64,000 bases of DNA. Source: Simmondsia chinensis. Lineage: Eukaryota; Streptophyta; Magnoliopsida; Caryophyllales; Simmondsiaceae. The DNA is taken from assembly GCA_018398585.1 (NCBI GenBank), contig JAGTTD010000022.1, positions 8,905,501-8,969,500 on the forward strand. Reading direction: 5' to 3'. Within the stretch, counting starts at the first letter, position 1; the number at the start of each line of letters is the position of its first letter. The position numbers and the translations under genes are program-made. The notes below the pieces were generated by a model that worked only from the letters and a program-made list of their open reading frames with translations, was not told the DNA's origin and did no database searches. Of the stretch, positions 55,230-64,000 are shown one piece after another.

Positions 55230-56530
55230 ATGCCGGGCAAATAGGGATAGGATCAGGGACCCACGAGAAAGGAAGGGAGAGAGGCTGGGGAAAAGAGCAT
55301 AGAGGAGAAGGCGAAGGATTATCATTCACCAATTCGAGGCCCCCAGCTACCCGAATATTATCATTAGTCTTGACATTCAATTCCACAAAATAGTAGATTT
55401 CCTCATTTTAAACAAGCAACTATGTCTTCATTTATTCCATTCTCATTGTCCATGGACATGAAAATACCATTGTCAGTGCTAACCTAATTATCCCTCCTCA
55501 AGGGGCACTTGAATCCCAGATCAGCCTTCTATAAAGTACAAGGTAAAGGCTGCTCAATAATATTACTACAATCCACATAAACAATTACTTCAGAGACCCT
55601 ATCCATACTAGAGGCCATAACTTCACCCCTCAAGGCAACCATAGTTTCCAAAGACCTAACATGGGGCTAAAGCAAAGGCAAATGAAGCCCACCACTAGGA
55701 GACTCATGAGCATCAATTGCAATAGGCCCACCTAAAACAAAACTAGGTTGGACCCTTATAATTGCGGGTGGAAGATGATTGTTTAGGTTGGATAGCCATG
55801 TTTGTTTCCCCTTCACTATCTCCAACGGGGCAGTTAGTGGAAGGAGATAGAGGATTACCAGCATCACCAACTAAATTGTTATGCCTTCTAGAGATGTGGA
55901 TGATGAAACCAAATCCACCGACCAAAAAATAGAAGTCCTCCTCGATAGTATGCATTTGAGTCGTATCTACTAAGTACATTTGCCATACCAAAAGAGCAAC
56001 CCTTCTCCCTTTCTTCATCGATGCACACCACATCACGCCAACATTCACCGAGGGCGATAAGTTTTCCTTGATCTAGCCCTGAATTGGGATTCCGAAGATA
56101 GAGATCCATATTCGTCTTGTTTTGCACTGTTCAAAATCGGACTAGAGTTTCACCTCATCACACCAAGAATAGAACCAATCCTTCTACTCCTCAAGCCTCG
56201 TTTCACGATCAGAGACACTGAAGAAGGTTAAAACAAATTTGAAGTTGCCTAGGTCTTTAACAATGGTATTGCACTTCTGCTCTAAGCAGATCAAGGATTA
56301 TAACTCTGAATATTGGCCCCGAAATACTGCATACTACACTACTCTCAACCACTCCACCTTGACTTCATCAACTCGGCCATGGATAATTTTCATCAACGTT
56401 AGGGAATTTGTTCCACACATCTACTACCATCACTTCCTGTTCCAAGCTAGCATTTGTAGGACGCAACCTTGTATCTTGGTTTCCGATGTTCAAATTAGGC
56501 TTACTTCTGGGGCTTTGGAGGCATGACTAA
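55230..56530 (-). pseudogene. LINE ORF1-like (DUF4283-type) remnant
   Basis: In minus-strand frames 56127-55888, 56048-55743 and 55870-55667 I read LYLRNPNSGLDQGKLIALGE followed by CWRDVVCIDEE, then GGLLFFGRWIWF and alternative-frame WQMYLVDTTQMHT. The C-W-x-x-V-V-x-I-D-E-E stretch resembles the domain in plant L1 ORF1 and related zinc-knuckle proteins. Three overlapping frames with no single long one show frameshifts. The ORF at 56239-56526 on the plus strand is its shadow. Assignment is tentative; a decayed host gene is possible. Confidence 0.35.
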
Positions 56531-56854
56531 ACAAATTTGACTAGCACAAATATCATATAATATTTGTACTCTTGGGTAATACAGTATTTTACAATCATAA
56601 TAATGCCGCGGTTTATAATCAAGCAAATATCATATAGTTTTGGCCAAAACCTGGGTTTGCAATATTACAGCAGATGTTTGCCCTATCGTATAGCTTTCAT
56701 TGGAAACTAAGGTAGAAAAGGTCAGCAAAATGAATGCTAACATGCTCAATTTATGTAGCTATCATCTTGTTTTGCGGTATTTTGAAAGGATTAGCACCTC
56801 CTAAATAGCATTATAACTAGGGAAAAATGAATACTATAGAGCACCTCTAAAATT

Positions 56855-57560
56855 GGGCATCATCCCCAAAGAAGAAAAATGGCGCCTTCTTTGCGGAAAG
56901 TCAATTGAGAGCGTGGGCCATCTTTTTCTAGGGTGTCCAGCTTCTAGGAATATGAGGGGTAAAGTCTTGAAGTGGTGGGGTATGTGTTGGGTTTGAATTT
57001 CTCTGAAGGATTTATTTGAATAATTTTCCAGCTCCTACGGGTTTCCTCAGGCTTCGTTTCATTGGGTGCATTGGCTTTGTACCGAGAGTTATCCCTCTAA
57101 TTATCAAAAAAAGATTTTCTTTGAATATGGTTCTCTTGCCTTGTTGAGGAAATTTTAGAAAAAGGCATGGATCACTATATTCTTCACTACAATTTGGGAG
57201 ATATAGAACTCAAGAGACATGAGTTTTTTTTAGAGTGGTCGGCGGACAAGGAAGACACATTTTAGAATATAAAGTTAAGAACTGGTTTTTTGGATTAAAG
57301 CTTGGTGTGATGAGCTGTCATATCCGCTCAAGGAAATTGCTAGGAATATCGAGTGCATCAAGATCATAACCACAATTTTAGTTTCTTTAGATTTGTTATA
57401 CTTGTATTCGTTTCTTGCATTTTGATTCCCTGTTGCTTTCCTTGCTATTTTGTTCTTGTTGGTCCTTGCGGTCTTGTAGTTGTTTTGTTTCTTTTTGGTC
57501 CCATTCTATTAGGTGTGCCCTTTTTTGTACTTGCAAGCTTCACTTACAATATTCCAAAAA
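56855..57560 (+). pseudogene. L1-like LINE 3' end with zf-RVT domain
   Basis: LLCGKSIESVGHLFLGCPAS (about 56890-56950) is the reverse-transcriptase zinc-binding motif (C-x2-CG, ESxxHLFxxC) near the C-terminus of plant L1 ORF2. MRGKVLKWWGMCW, then FWIKAWCDELSYPLKEIARN (about 57280-57340) give the typical ending. A T-rich 3' UTR with cttgcggtcttgtagttgtt follows to about 57560. 5'-truncated; stops are present and no poly(A) tail or TSD was found. Confidence 0.6.
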
Positions 57561-58172
57561 CAATATACAGCAGAATCTCATTATTGGATTATAAGGATCG
57601 ATCACAAAGAGAGAAAATGGTTTATAATAGAAGTCATCTCTCAAAAATTTGTGTTTAAATAGAATGTGAATGATTAAGTACGAATTAAATATGAGTAAAA
57701 GTAATGGTATTCTTCGAAGTATAATTAGCAAACATCCTTTAGTATGAGTGAACTGTTGGGGTTTGTTCACTATTATTTTCAGCATTAATTTTTTAGTTTT
57801 TTAAAAAAGTTGTGATTTTGAACTTGAGTGTTTTCAGTTTCTGTATAACTGTTTCAACATTGCAACAAACAATTAACAAGATTACATCTAAAGGTTGGTC
57901 TTCTCTTTCTTGAGAACAAAAACAAAAAATTAAATATTAACAAGTTCATATTGTCTTAATTTTCCTAAAAAAAAAAAAAAGTAGTCAAAGAAAATAAAAT
58001 GTGAATAATCGACGTAAAAATTCCAAGGTTCTTACTTTGTAACTCACTCAAAAATATTGCATATAATATAAAAAACCGTAAGCCATTAATAATTGAAGCA
58101 TCATATATTAGCATCATATCATATATTGTAAGAGCCCTAATTCTCACTTCAACATAAAGGCTCTCCACTATT
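57561..58172 (+). other. No gene seen
   Basis: AT-rich DNA between the L1 remnant and the RGF-like gene. The poly-A run at 57967-57980 and short minus-strand frames (57540-57785, 57965-58168) are not supported as genes. The part nearest 58172 is likely the gene's downstream region. Confidence 0.4.
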
Positions 58173-58197
58173 CCCCCCCCCCCCCCCCCCCCCCCCC
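58173..58197. repeat. 25-base poly-C tract downstream of the RGF-like gene
   Basis: An uninterrupted run of 25 C on the plus strand (G on the gene's sense strand), 108-132 bases after the stop codon. It may lie in the 3' UTR or just past the poly(A) site. Confidence 0.95.
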
Positions 58198-58304
58198 TCT
58201 CTAGAAATACTTGGTTTCCTCAAAAGAGAAACAAAATTAGAAAAGTAAAATTAGGGCCTACAAGTTAAATAAAAAAGGACCAAAAAAAAAAAAAAGAAGA
58301 CAAA

Positions 58305-58850
58305 TTAGTTGTGGGTAGGAGGATGTACTTTTGGAGGTGCATAGTCTAGATTGAAACCAGGATGTGGTAGTCCTCCTGCTCGCTTGTGAGGCACAGGCCA
58401 CTTTACCAACTTAGTTTCAGCAACATCACCAATAATAGCTTTTCCCTTCTTCAATTTAGATTTCTTCTTTCGAGCAAGTTCTTGGTGATCTGTATTCACT
58501 GCGAATTTTGTTTTTCTATTTTTTGTTATCGCATGCTCATTTGAAGACATAGCATGCACCTTTGTTGGAGACTTTGTCTCATGGAATTTCATTTTATCAC
58601 CAATCTGTAGAGAAAATAACAAATATAGTTAGTAAAAATCTGAAAAATTAAGTTTTTTGAAGAATGTCCCATCTTTAAAATATGCATTCAGTGCCAACCA
58701 TTTTATATCATAATAAAATGAACATCGACAAACCTTTAAGGGCAGAAACGTTTCATAGGGCTTCTTGTTACTGGCTTCAAGGCGACCAGCATTGCTAGCA
58801 TCCAGTGACAAGAATAGAATGGGAAGAACAAGATACAATACGATAGGCAT
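58305..58850 (-). CDS. RGF/GOLVEN (CLEL) secreted peptide precursor, two exons
   Basis: Exon 1 58850-58734 (39 codons) and exon 2 58604-58305 (99 codons plus stop) join in phase 0 across a 129-bp GT-AG intron, giving 138 residues. Residues 1-21 form a signal peptide (MPIVLYLVLPILFLSLDASNA). The middle is basic and poorly conserved (RKKKSKLKKGKA), and the C-terminus is LDYAPPKVHPPTHN. The D-Y-x6-P-P-x-H-N ending at the extreme C-terminus is the RGF/GLV peptide motif: Tyr is sulfated by TPST, prolines may be hydroxylated, and the 13-residue peptide is secreted and perceived by leucine-rich-repeat receptor kinases in roots. Intact, unlike every other gene in the window. An upstream in-frame TTG is not used as start; the first ATG precedes the signal peptide. 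Confidence 0.87.
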
Positions 58851-59005
58851 GCTAAGTACGGGGCCAGGATTCAAGCTTTGAACTAATTGGTTGTAGTAGT
58901 AGTAGTATTAACGAAAAACATATCAATCTATTGTGGTCCCGAGACAAGAGATAGAGATCCCTAAGCCAAGGGATGAGGGAAGACCCTTTTGTGAGTTATT
59001 GTGGG

Positions 59006-59017
59006 TTAATATATATG
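59006..59017 (-). promoter_or_regulatory. Possible TATA box of the RGF-like gene
   Basis: Minus strand catatatattaa about 160 bases upstream of the ATG. A TATA at this distance would give a 5' UTR of roughly 125 bases. There is no other strong TATA candidate between 58851 and 59050. The (TAG/TAC)n-like agtagtagtagtatt at 58892-58908 lies in the predicted 5' UTR. Confidence 0.4.
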
Positions 59018-59451
59018 CAACACAATCAACAACAAATAGAAATTTTAGTAAGAGGTAAAACACCCCCACTAAAATATAGGTTTCATAAAGTCAGATGTAC
59101 CCAATATGGGTCTTTAATTTGTATATATTAAATATTACAGTTTTTTTTTGGACGAAAATAATAAACTAATTGTTAGGTATATAAAAAATAGCAGCAATGG
59201 TATGTTACATGTACTTAATTTATGTATATGCAAATTATTACTTTTTTATATCCTAATAGAAAAGTATGCTACTATACAACATCAGTATAAAGTGGGCTCA
59301 ACAAGTCAGACAAATAGGGACTATCACTTGATCTCTTCCATAGTGCAATCTTCTTTTCAAACTTCTTAGATAAGTCTTCCCTAAGAAGGGCACCGTCTTT
59401 TCTTACCTATTTAAAGCATTGCTAGTAAAATACGCATATGTGGCAAATTCT
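59018..59451 (+). other. Upstream region of the RGF-like gene, no gene seen
   Basis: AT-rich intergenic sequence. The 73-codon frame at 59148-59369 has no recognisable features. Probably host promoter sequence, with no identifiable repeats. Confidence 0.4.
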
Positions 59452-59820
59452 TTTTTTTTTTTTTAATAAATAGAGAGAATACTCTCAATAGAAGCCGATA
59501 CACCCACTGAAGTGGGGCCCTAGAAAGACCGCAAGAGGGGAAAAAAAGCAAAATAAAAGGACTTGGAAATCAAAAGACTTATAAAAGCACACCTATACCA
59601 CCTCTTGGGGAAGGAAAACGCCTAGAGAACCACTCTATACTAAGCCAAACACCTAAACAAGAATGACGAGCGCCAAAGACGAAGAATGCCCTCTATCTTT
59701 CAAAGGACTGCACAGAAAAGAAGCTTACAATCTCAATCACCAATAACTCTTACGAATGACAAGGAACACTAGCCACAAGCACTCCAAACAAAACTGGTAC
59801 ATTAAACACACATTTGTATG
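59452..59820 (-). repeat. Probable poly(A) retroposon or L1 3' end
   Basis: The plus strand begins with a 15-T run (59449-59463), i.e. a poly(A) tail on the minus strand preceded by attctctctatttatt. The minus-strand body contains cttgcggtctttctagggcc, a phrase similar to the L1-like 3' UTR at about 57460. Likely a 5'-truncated L1. No TSD recognised. Confidence 0.4.
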
Positions 59821-60637
59821 TTTTCGTTTAAGAAGGGTGCTTACGTATCATTTCCAGTAACACGGTAAAGTATTCACATTTTATATTAGCTGTATGATAC
59901 ACGTTTCATAACATGTATCATATTTTTTCAGACTAAAAAGCAAATGATCCACTGAAAATAATAATACTTACATCCAAATTAAATATTTATATTCTATATA
60001 TATTTTGTTAATTTGTCACTTCAACTTTCAATTATTGACCTATCCCTCATTTTTTTTGCTATGTATTCTTCCTCTCACTAGCACTATTACCGTCAAGCTA
60101 AGTTAACTGAAAGTTATATGCCTCCCCACTTTGTTAGTGTTTTAATTAGAAAGAGTTGTGACAAACGTAAATATAATGATACATAATTTTTCTTATAAGG
60201 TAACAAACTTTTGACCAAATTTTTTATATATAGAGTCAAATATAACAGCTGAACACATTAATTTCGTTAATTCATATACCATATTTTGCAAACTATGTAA
60301 TTGAAAGAATTAATAATAATTAGAAGGGTAGGTGGGCAGGGCATGCCCAATGTTTGTTTAGAACCGAGGTGAGTCCACTAGTTATGGTGTTGGTATATAC
60401 GCGGAGATCTACAATTTGCATGGTTTGGATGTCCTTGTTCTTGCCATGGCACTGCTTTTCATCCTCCTACGACTTACCAATTTTTTTTTTTTGGGGGTCA
60501 AAACCTAAGATTTTCAATTGGACCTTTCATTTTATATAATATATTTTTGTGACTATTATTTTATGTGATATATATGGACTATGGTATCTCAAATATTCAA
60601 TTTAAGTAATTCCTTTGAGCACATAATATTCAATTTA
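59821..60637 (+). other. No gene seen
   Basis: AT-rich. Contains a 14-bp direct repeat atattcaatttaag at 60593-60606 and 60626-60639 just before the SINE. The frame 60354-60539 is not recognised. Confidence 0.4.
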
Positions 60638-60891
60638 AGGGTTCATTTATCAGGCACTAAGGCACCGGATCCCATTAGAACCCCGAAGTTAAGTGTGCTT
60701 GGGCGAGGGTAGTACCAAGATGGGTGACCTCATGGGAAGTCCTCGTGTTGCCAATCCTATAAGGTTGGGGGTCCTCGAAAACAGCTTATCGGCAGGGTTA
60801 CACCCTGAAGAGGTAAGGCTGCCTTCATCCACCCCTCCCAGACCCTGCTAATGCAAGAATCCTTGAGATATTGGATCTGTTGTTGTTGCTG
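60638..60891 (+). repeat. 5S rRNA-headed SINE, copy 3 (best preserved)
   Basis: 60638-60755 follows plant 5S rRNA closely: atcaggcactaaggcaccgg, atcccattagaa-cccgaag, box A aagttaagtgtgcttgggc (60686-60704) and box C agatgggtgacctcatggga (about 60718-60737), then gtcctcgtgttgcc. The LINE-like block follows (ggttgggggtcctcgaaaac, gggttacaccctgaagaggt, aggctgcc, catccacccctcccagaccc) and a tgttgttgttgctg tail. Internal promoter boxes look nearly intact. No TSD recognised. Confidence 0.9.
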
Positions 60892-61406
60892 AATAACATA
60901 AGGAAAAAAAGGGACCAACTAGTGGGAGATTGGGAAGAACAAAGTTTCAAGGCAAACGGGGACCGTGCCGCGTCCACCCACTTTACAAATGCTCATAATA
61001 ACCCATGATGTTTTTACTTACAGCTGAATTCTATTTTTCTAGGAAAGAAGGATATAATTTATTTTTAAAAAAAATTTTCAAATAGGGATACAAAATCTTA
61101 GATAAAAGAAAAATTGATCATTACAATAACTGATGCTATGCCATAAATAATAAGATAAAGATGTAAGGATTTCACTGTTTTTCTTTTAATTCTCTTATAA
61201 AAGCTAATAAAATAAAAGGGAAAAACTTTCAATCCTAGAACTCTCTCCGGAGAATGGAAATGAAAAATATTATATTTAATTTCAAATCAAGGGAAAAGCT
61301 AGAAAAAACAACTGGGCTAATTGTTGGGAAAATTAGAAATCAACCATAAACGGAAGCATAAACTCAACATGATAACGAAACAACACACTGATATTTATAT
61401 GGAAAC
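60892..61406 (+). other. No gene seen
   Basis: AT-rich intergenic sequence between the SINE tail and the Reina-like LTR, with no repeats or ORFs that I can support. Confidence 0.4.
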
Positions 61407-61807
61407 TGTTATGATTCCTTAGATTTTAGTTGTCATTTGGTTGTATTACGAGTATTGTCTAGATTGTTGTTCTTGTCTTGTATTCAAATATTAGTTGGTA
61501 GGCCCTTGGGGCCAAAAGAAGTCGGTTAGTTGGTCTTGGGGAGTCAAAGTTGGTGGCAATTAGTTTGGCGCCAGATTTAGGTGGTTGAGTCGGTTAAGTT
61601 GAGGTCTTGATTCAGTGTACTAGATCAAGTATAAATAGGCTCAAATCATGTAAATTCATCATTCAATCAATAACAATCAGATTTTCCTTTGAAAATTCTC
61701 TCTCTATTTCTCATCTCCTTTTCTATTTCTTATCCCCTTCACTTCTTCTCTCATCTCAATCCCTTCTTCTACAAGGTTAACTTTCAATCTTGAATTGGAA
61801 GCCAACA
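61407..61807 (+). repeat. 5' LTR of the Reina-like element
   Basis: 401 bp, TGTTATGATTCCTTAG to ggaagccaaca. A TATA-like aagtataaataggctc at 61628-61643, then ttcatcattcaatcaataac near the probable transcript start, and a CT-rich U5. Confidence 0.88.
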
Positions 61808-61881
61808 ATTGGTATCAGAGCTGGTTCAAACAATCAATTACTTGTTTGGAGCTGGCAAAACAAATGAAAAACAATCAGACT

Positions 61882-64000
61882 ATGGCTAAGGGTGTGAGGA
61901 CACGATCGGGAGCCGGTGGAGCCAATGTAGCTGCGGTTGTGAGTCCAGATTGCTCTTACGCTACTGTTGCTGGTGAAGAGGCTACAATCGGTCCTCAGTA
62001 CATTACTAATGCTCATCTTCGAGACATCAATGATCGCCTTAGCAATGTAGAAAAGCTTGATCAAAAGATTGATCAGAAGTTTGAACAGATGCTTTTATGC
62101 ATGAGACAGATGTTGTTTGAAAATGACTCCAAAAAAGAGGAACGTCTGCAGCAAATTGAGGCTAAGCTTGTGCATTTGCAGGATCAGGTTAATAAGCAAG
62201 GAGAATCCTCAGTTAACGCGATCCTTAAGCCAACTAGTCAGATTCTTCCACCTGTGAAGTGGTTCAGCAGCAAGTAAACATTGACAGAACTAAAAGCTTG
62301 GTTAGGAACCGAGGTAAATCTCCGATGATGCAACCTGAGGCAGGACCTTCAGTACAGGTTAGATCAGTTGAGGATCGACTTCCACAGGCTGAAATTGCTG
62401 TAGAAAATCAGGATAGAGCCACAGAACAAGCTCATTCCAGATTGAATGGCTTGAATTCATATCAGAATTCAAGGCTGCCAAATTCTGTTTTGCATCACAG
62501 GATTGCATATGATGATTTCGAGCATCATGACAGACCTTCTGGTCAGCAATTTCAGCGAAGATCAGTGAGCAATGACATGTCTTCTGGAGGCAGGAGTAGT
62601 TCTCACAGGCAGCCAAGAGTGGAAATTGAACCTTTTGATGGTAAACAACCGGAGTTTTGGTTGAGAAGGTGTGATCGGTATTTTCAATATTATAACATAA
62701 ATGAAGCTGAAAAGGTCAAGCTAGCTGCAATACATTTACATGGCGATCATGAGGCATGGTATTATAGTTTGTTGAAGAGCAAACCTAACCTTTCTTGGGG
62801 CCAATTCGTAGAAGAAATGTGTGAATGATATGGAGAGGAAGAGATAAGTGATGTAGTGGACAGTTTGAGTAAGGTGTGCCAAACCTCTACCATGAGGGAG
62901 TATATGATAAGATTTGAGAATCTACGAGCTAACTTGTTGTCAATAATATCCATTTCTCCGGAGGATTCAGAGGCATATTATGTCTCTTGTTTCGTTAGTG
63001 GATTGAAGCCTAGGATCAAGAATATGGTGAAAGCCATAGGTCCTAAGACATTGTCTAATGCTTGCAACAAGGCTAAGTTGATTGAAGCTACTTTAGCCAA
63101 TTCAAGTGACAAGAATAAGTTCAAAGACAGTAACTACAGACCGCAGCACAAGGATGTTTCTGGTTCCAGATTTAAGCTTGTTGTTGATAAAAGCTCAGTG
63201 AGGCTATGTTTTCATTGTAATCAGCCTTATTAGCCTGGTCATAGGTGTAAATCTTAGGCCTTAATGTCTGCAAGAGGGTCCCGTTCTAGTGTTGTTTCTG
63301 ACAGTGAAGATTCAAACGCTGAGGATGACAGTTATGATCCTTCTTCACAAGATGAATTGTTGGAGGATGAAGTTGAGATTTCCATGAAGGCTGGTAAAAC
63401 TTCTATCATTATTCTTATTGATAGTGGGAGCACGCATAGTTTGGTTGATCCCAAATTGATTAAGAGAGTGAGGCATGAAGTGACAAAAACTCATCCATTG
63501 GCGGTTATGGTGGTTGACGGCAACTCCATAACTACTCAAAATAAGTGCCTAGCATTTAAATGGTCTATGCAAGACCATCATTTCACCTTTGATTTTAGAG
63601 GCCTTCCCTTGGGAGGTTGTGATATGGTGCTAGGTGTAGATTGGATGAGAACTTTCAATCTGGTGGTGTTTGATTTTGATAAAATGATGGTAGCATTTGA
63701 GGTCCGTGGCACTGAATACTCATTGCAAGGCATTTCTGAGGAAGCACAACTTCGGTTGATTGATGGCAAACGATTACAAGGAGGAATCAAGAAGAAAACA
63801 ATTCAATGGCTTGGGCACTTGTTCGTTATTTCCTCTGTTGAACTACAGCAGGATATTAAGCCGGAGGTTCATGCCTTGGTTGAAGAGTTTGAAGATGTTT
63901 TTGAGCAACCAAAGAGCCTTCCTCCTCAAAGGAGTGTGGACCATGCCATTCCACTTCGAGCAAATGCCGATCCAGTTAAGATCAGGCTGTACCGATATGC
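61882..64000 (+). pseudogene. gag-pol: Reina-like gag-protease-RT polyprotein with few lesions
   Basis: The likely start is ATG 61882 (MAKGVRTRSGAGG), followed by a coiled coil (VEKLDQKIDQKFEQML). One frameshift near 62255 moves reading to the frame open from 62259. That frame runs to the window end with only three stops: TGA 62826 (in MCE-stop-YGEEE, where the family has Arg), TAG about 63231 and TAG about 63255 around the knuckle CFHCNQPY-x-PGHRC. Gag core PRVEIEPFDGKQPEFWLRRC and YMIRFENLRANLL; protease IILIDSGSTHSLVDPKL (about 63415-63465); RT start DHAIPLRANADPVKIRLYRY at the window edge. Confidence 0.88.

Larger units (their letters stand above)
61407..64000 (+). mobile_element. Reina-like Ty3/gypsy element, 5' part (runs off window)
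   Basis: LTR, Met-tRNA primer-binding site (tggtatcagagc, 61810-61821), gag, protease and the start of RT in order. Gag and protease match the element at 38784-44251 block for block (PRVEIEPFDGKQPEFWLRRC against its HPRIDMETFDCTHPQSWIRR), so both are the same clade. It is much better preserved than that copy. The 3' half and second LTR lie beyond 64000, so length and TSD cannot be checked. Confidence 0.88.

Noticed and set aside
57353..57658. Hydrophobic 101-codon frame, membrane-protein-like
   Set aside because: It is the T-rich 3' UTR of the L1-like remnant; the hydrophobicity comes from T-richness.
58851..58874. Longer RGF-like precursor starting at an upstream in-frame TTG
   Set aside because: Not an ATG; the ATG at 58850 directly precedes a typical signal peptide.

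Overview
The window looks like nuclear DNA of a flowering plant, most likely a eudicot. It is AT-rich and almost entirely transposable elements inserted into one another. Families restricted to or typical of plants dominate: SIRE-like Ty1/copia, Athila/Tat-like and Reina-like Ty3/gypsy, CACTA (En/Spm) transposons with TNP2 and Transposase_24 genes, RTE-like and L1-like LINEs, and MITE or foldback elements. I found one apparently intact host gene: a two-exon RGF/GOLVEN (CLEL) secreted-peptide precursor on the minus strand at 58305-58850.

Layout. 1-6062: a 5'-cut, heavily mutated SIRE-like copia element (gag, protease, integrase, RT, RNase H, then an env-like ORF remnant). 6071-14500: a non-autonomous Athila/Tat-like element with only a gag remnant; it carries an RTE-like LINE (9223-10365, minus), a trimeric SINE-like repeat (10470-10790) and, inside its 3' LTR, a TRIM-like element (11627-13197). 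14501-16381: the end of another SIRE-like element (minus), split by a second RTE-like LINE (14586-15772). 16382-38590: a large CACTA element. Its TNP2 gene is split by a second CACTA element (22158-30840, TSD taa), which is itself split by a solo LTR (23602-26082, TSD ccaat), which is split by a further Reina-like piece. The outer CACTA also holds a solo LTR at 18324-18844 (TSD taaag), half of which was later tandemly triplicated with its flank, and another at 35270-35707 (TSD catgg). 38784-44251: a full-length dead Reina-like chromovirus (minus, TSD ctata). 44252-57560: foldbacks, a 161-bp-TIR element, a hAT-like MITE and LINE remnants. 58305-58850: the RGF/GLV gene. 61407-64000: the 5' part of a relatively well preserved Reina-like element that runs off the window.

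The most notable signal is a repeat family with three copies (37751-37977 minus, 48111-48357 plus, 60638-60891 plus). Its 5' half is derived from 5S rRNA, and its 3' half matches the 3' end of the two RTE-like LINEs in the same window. This looks like a 5S-headed (SINE3-class) plant SINE together with its probable LINE partner. A second structural signal is a hairpin at the 3' terminus of the Reina-like LTRs, next to the primer-binding site; its stem shows covariation between families.

All calls come from reading the sequence and the translated frames by eye. No database search or alignment program was run, so family names rest on motif recognition and repeat boundaries are approximate unless a target-site duplication (TSD) fixes them.
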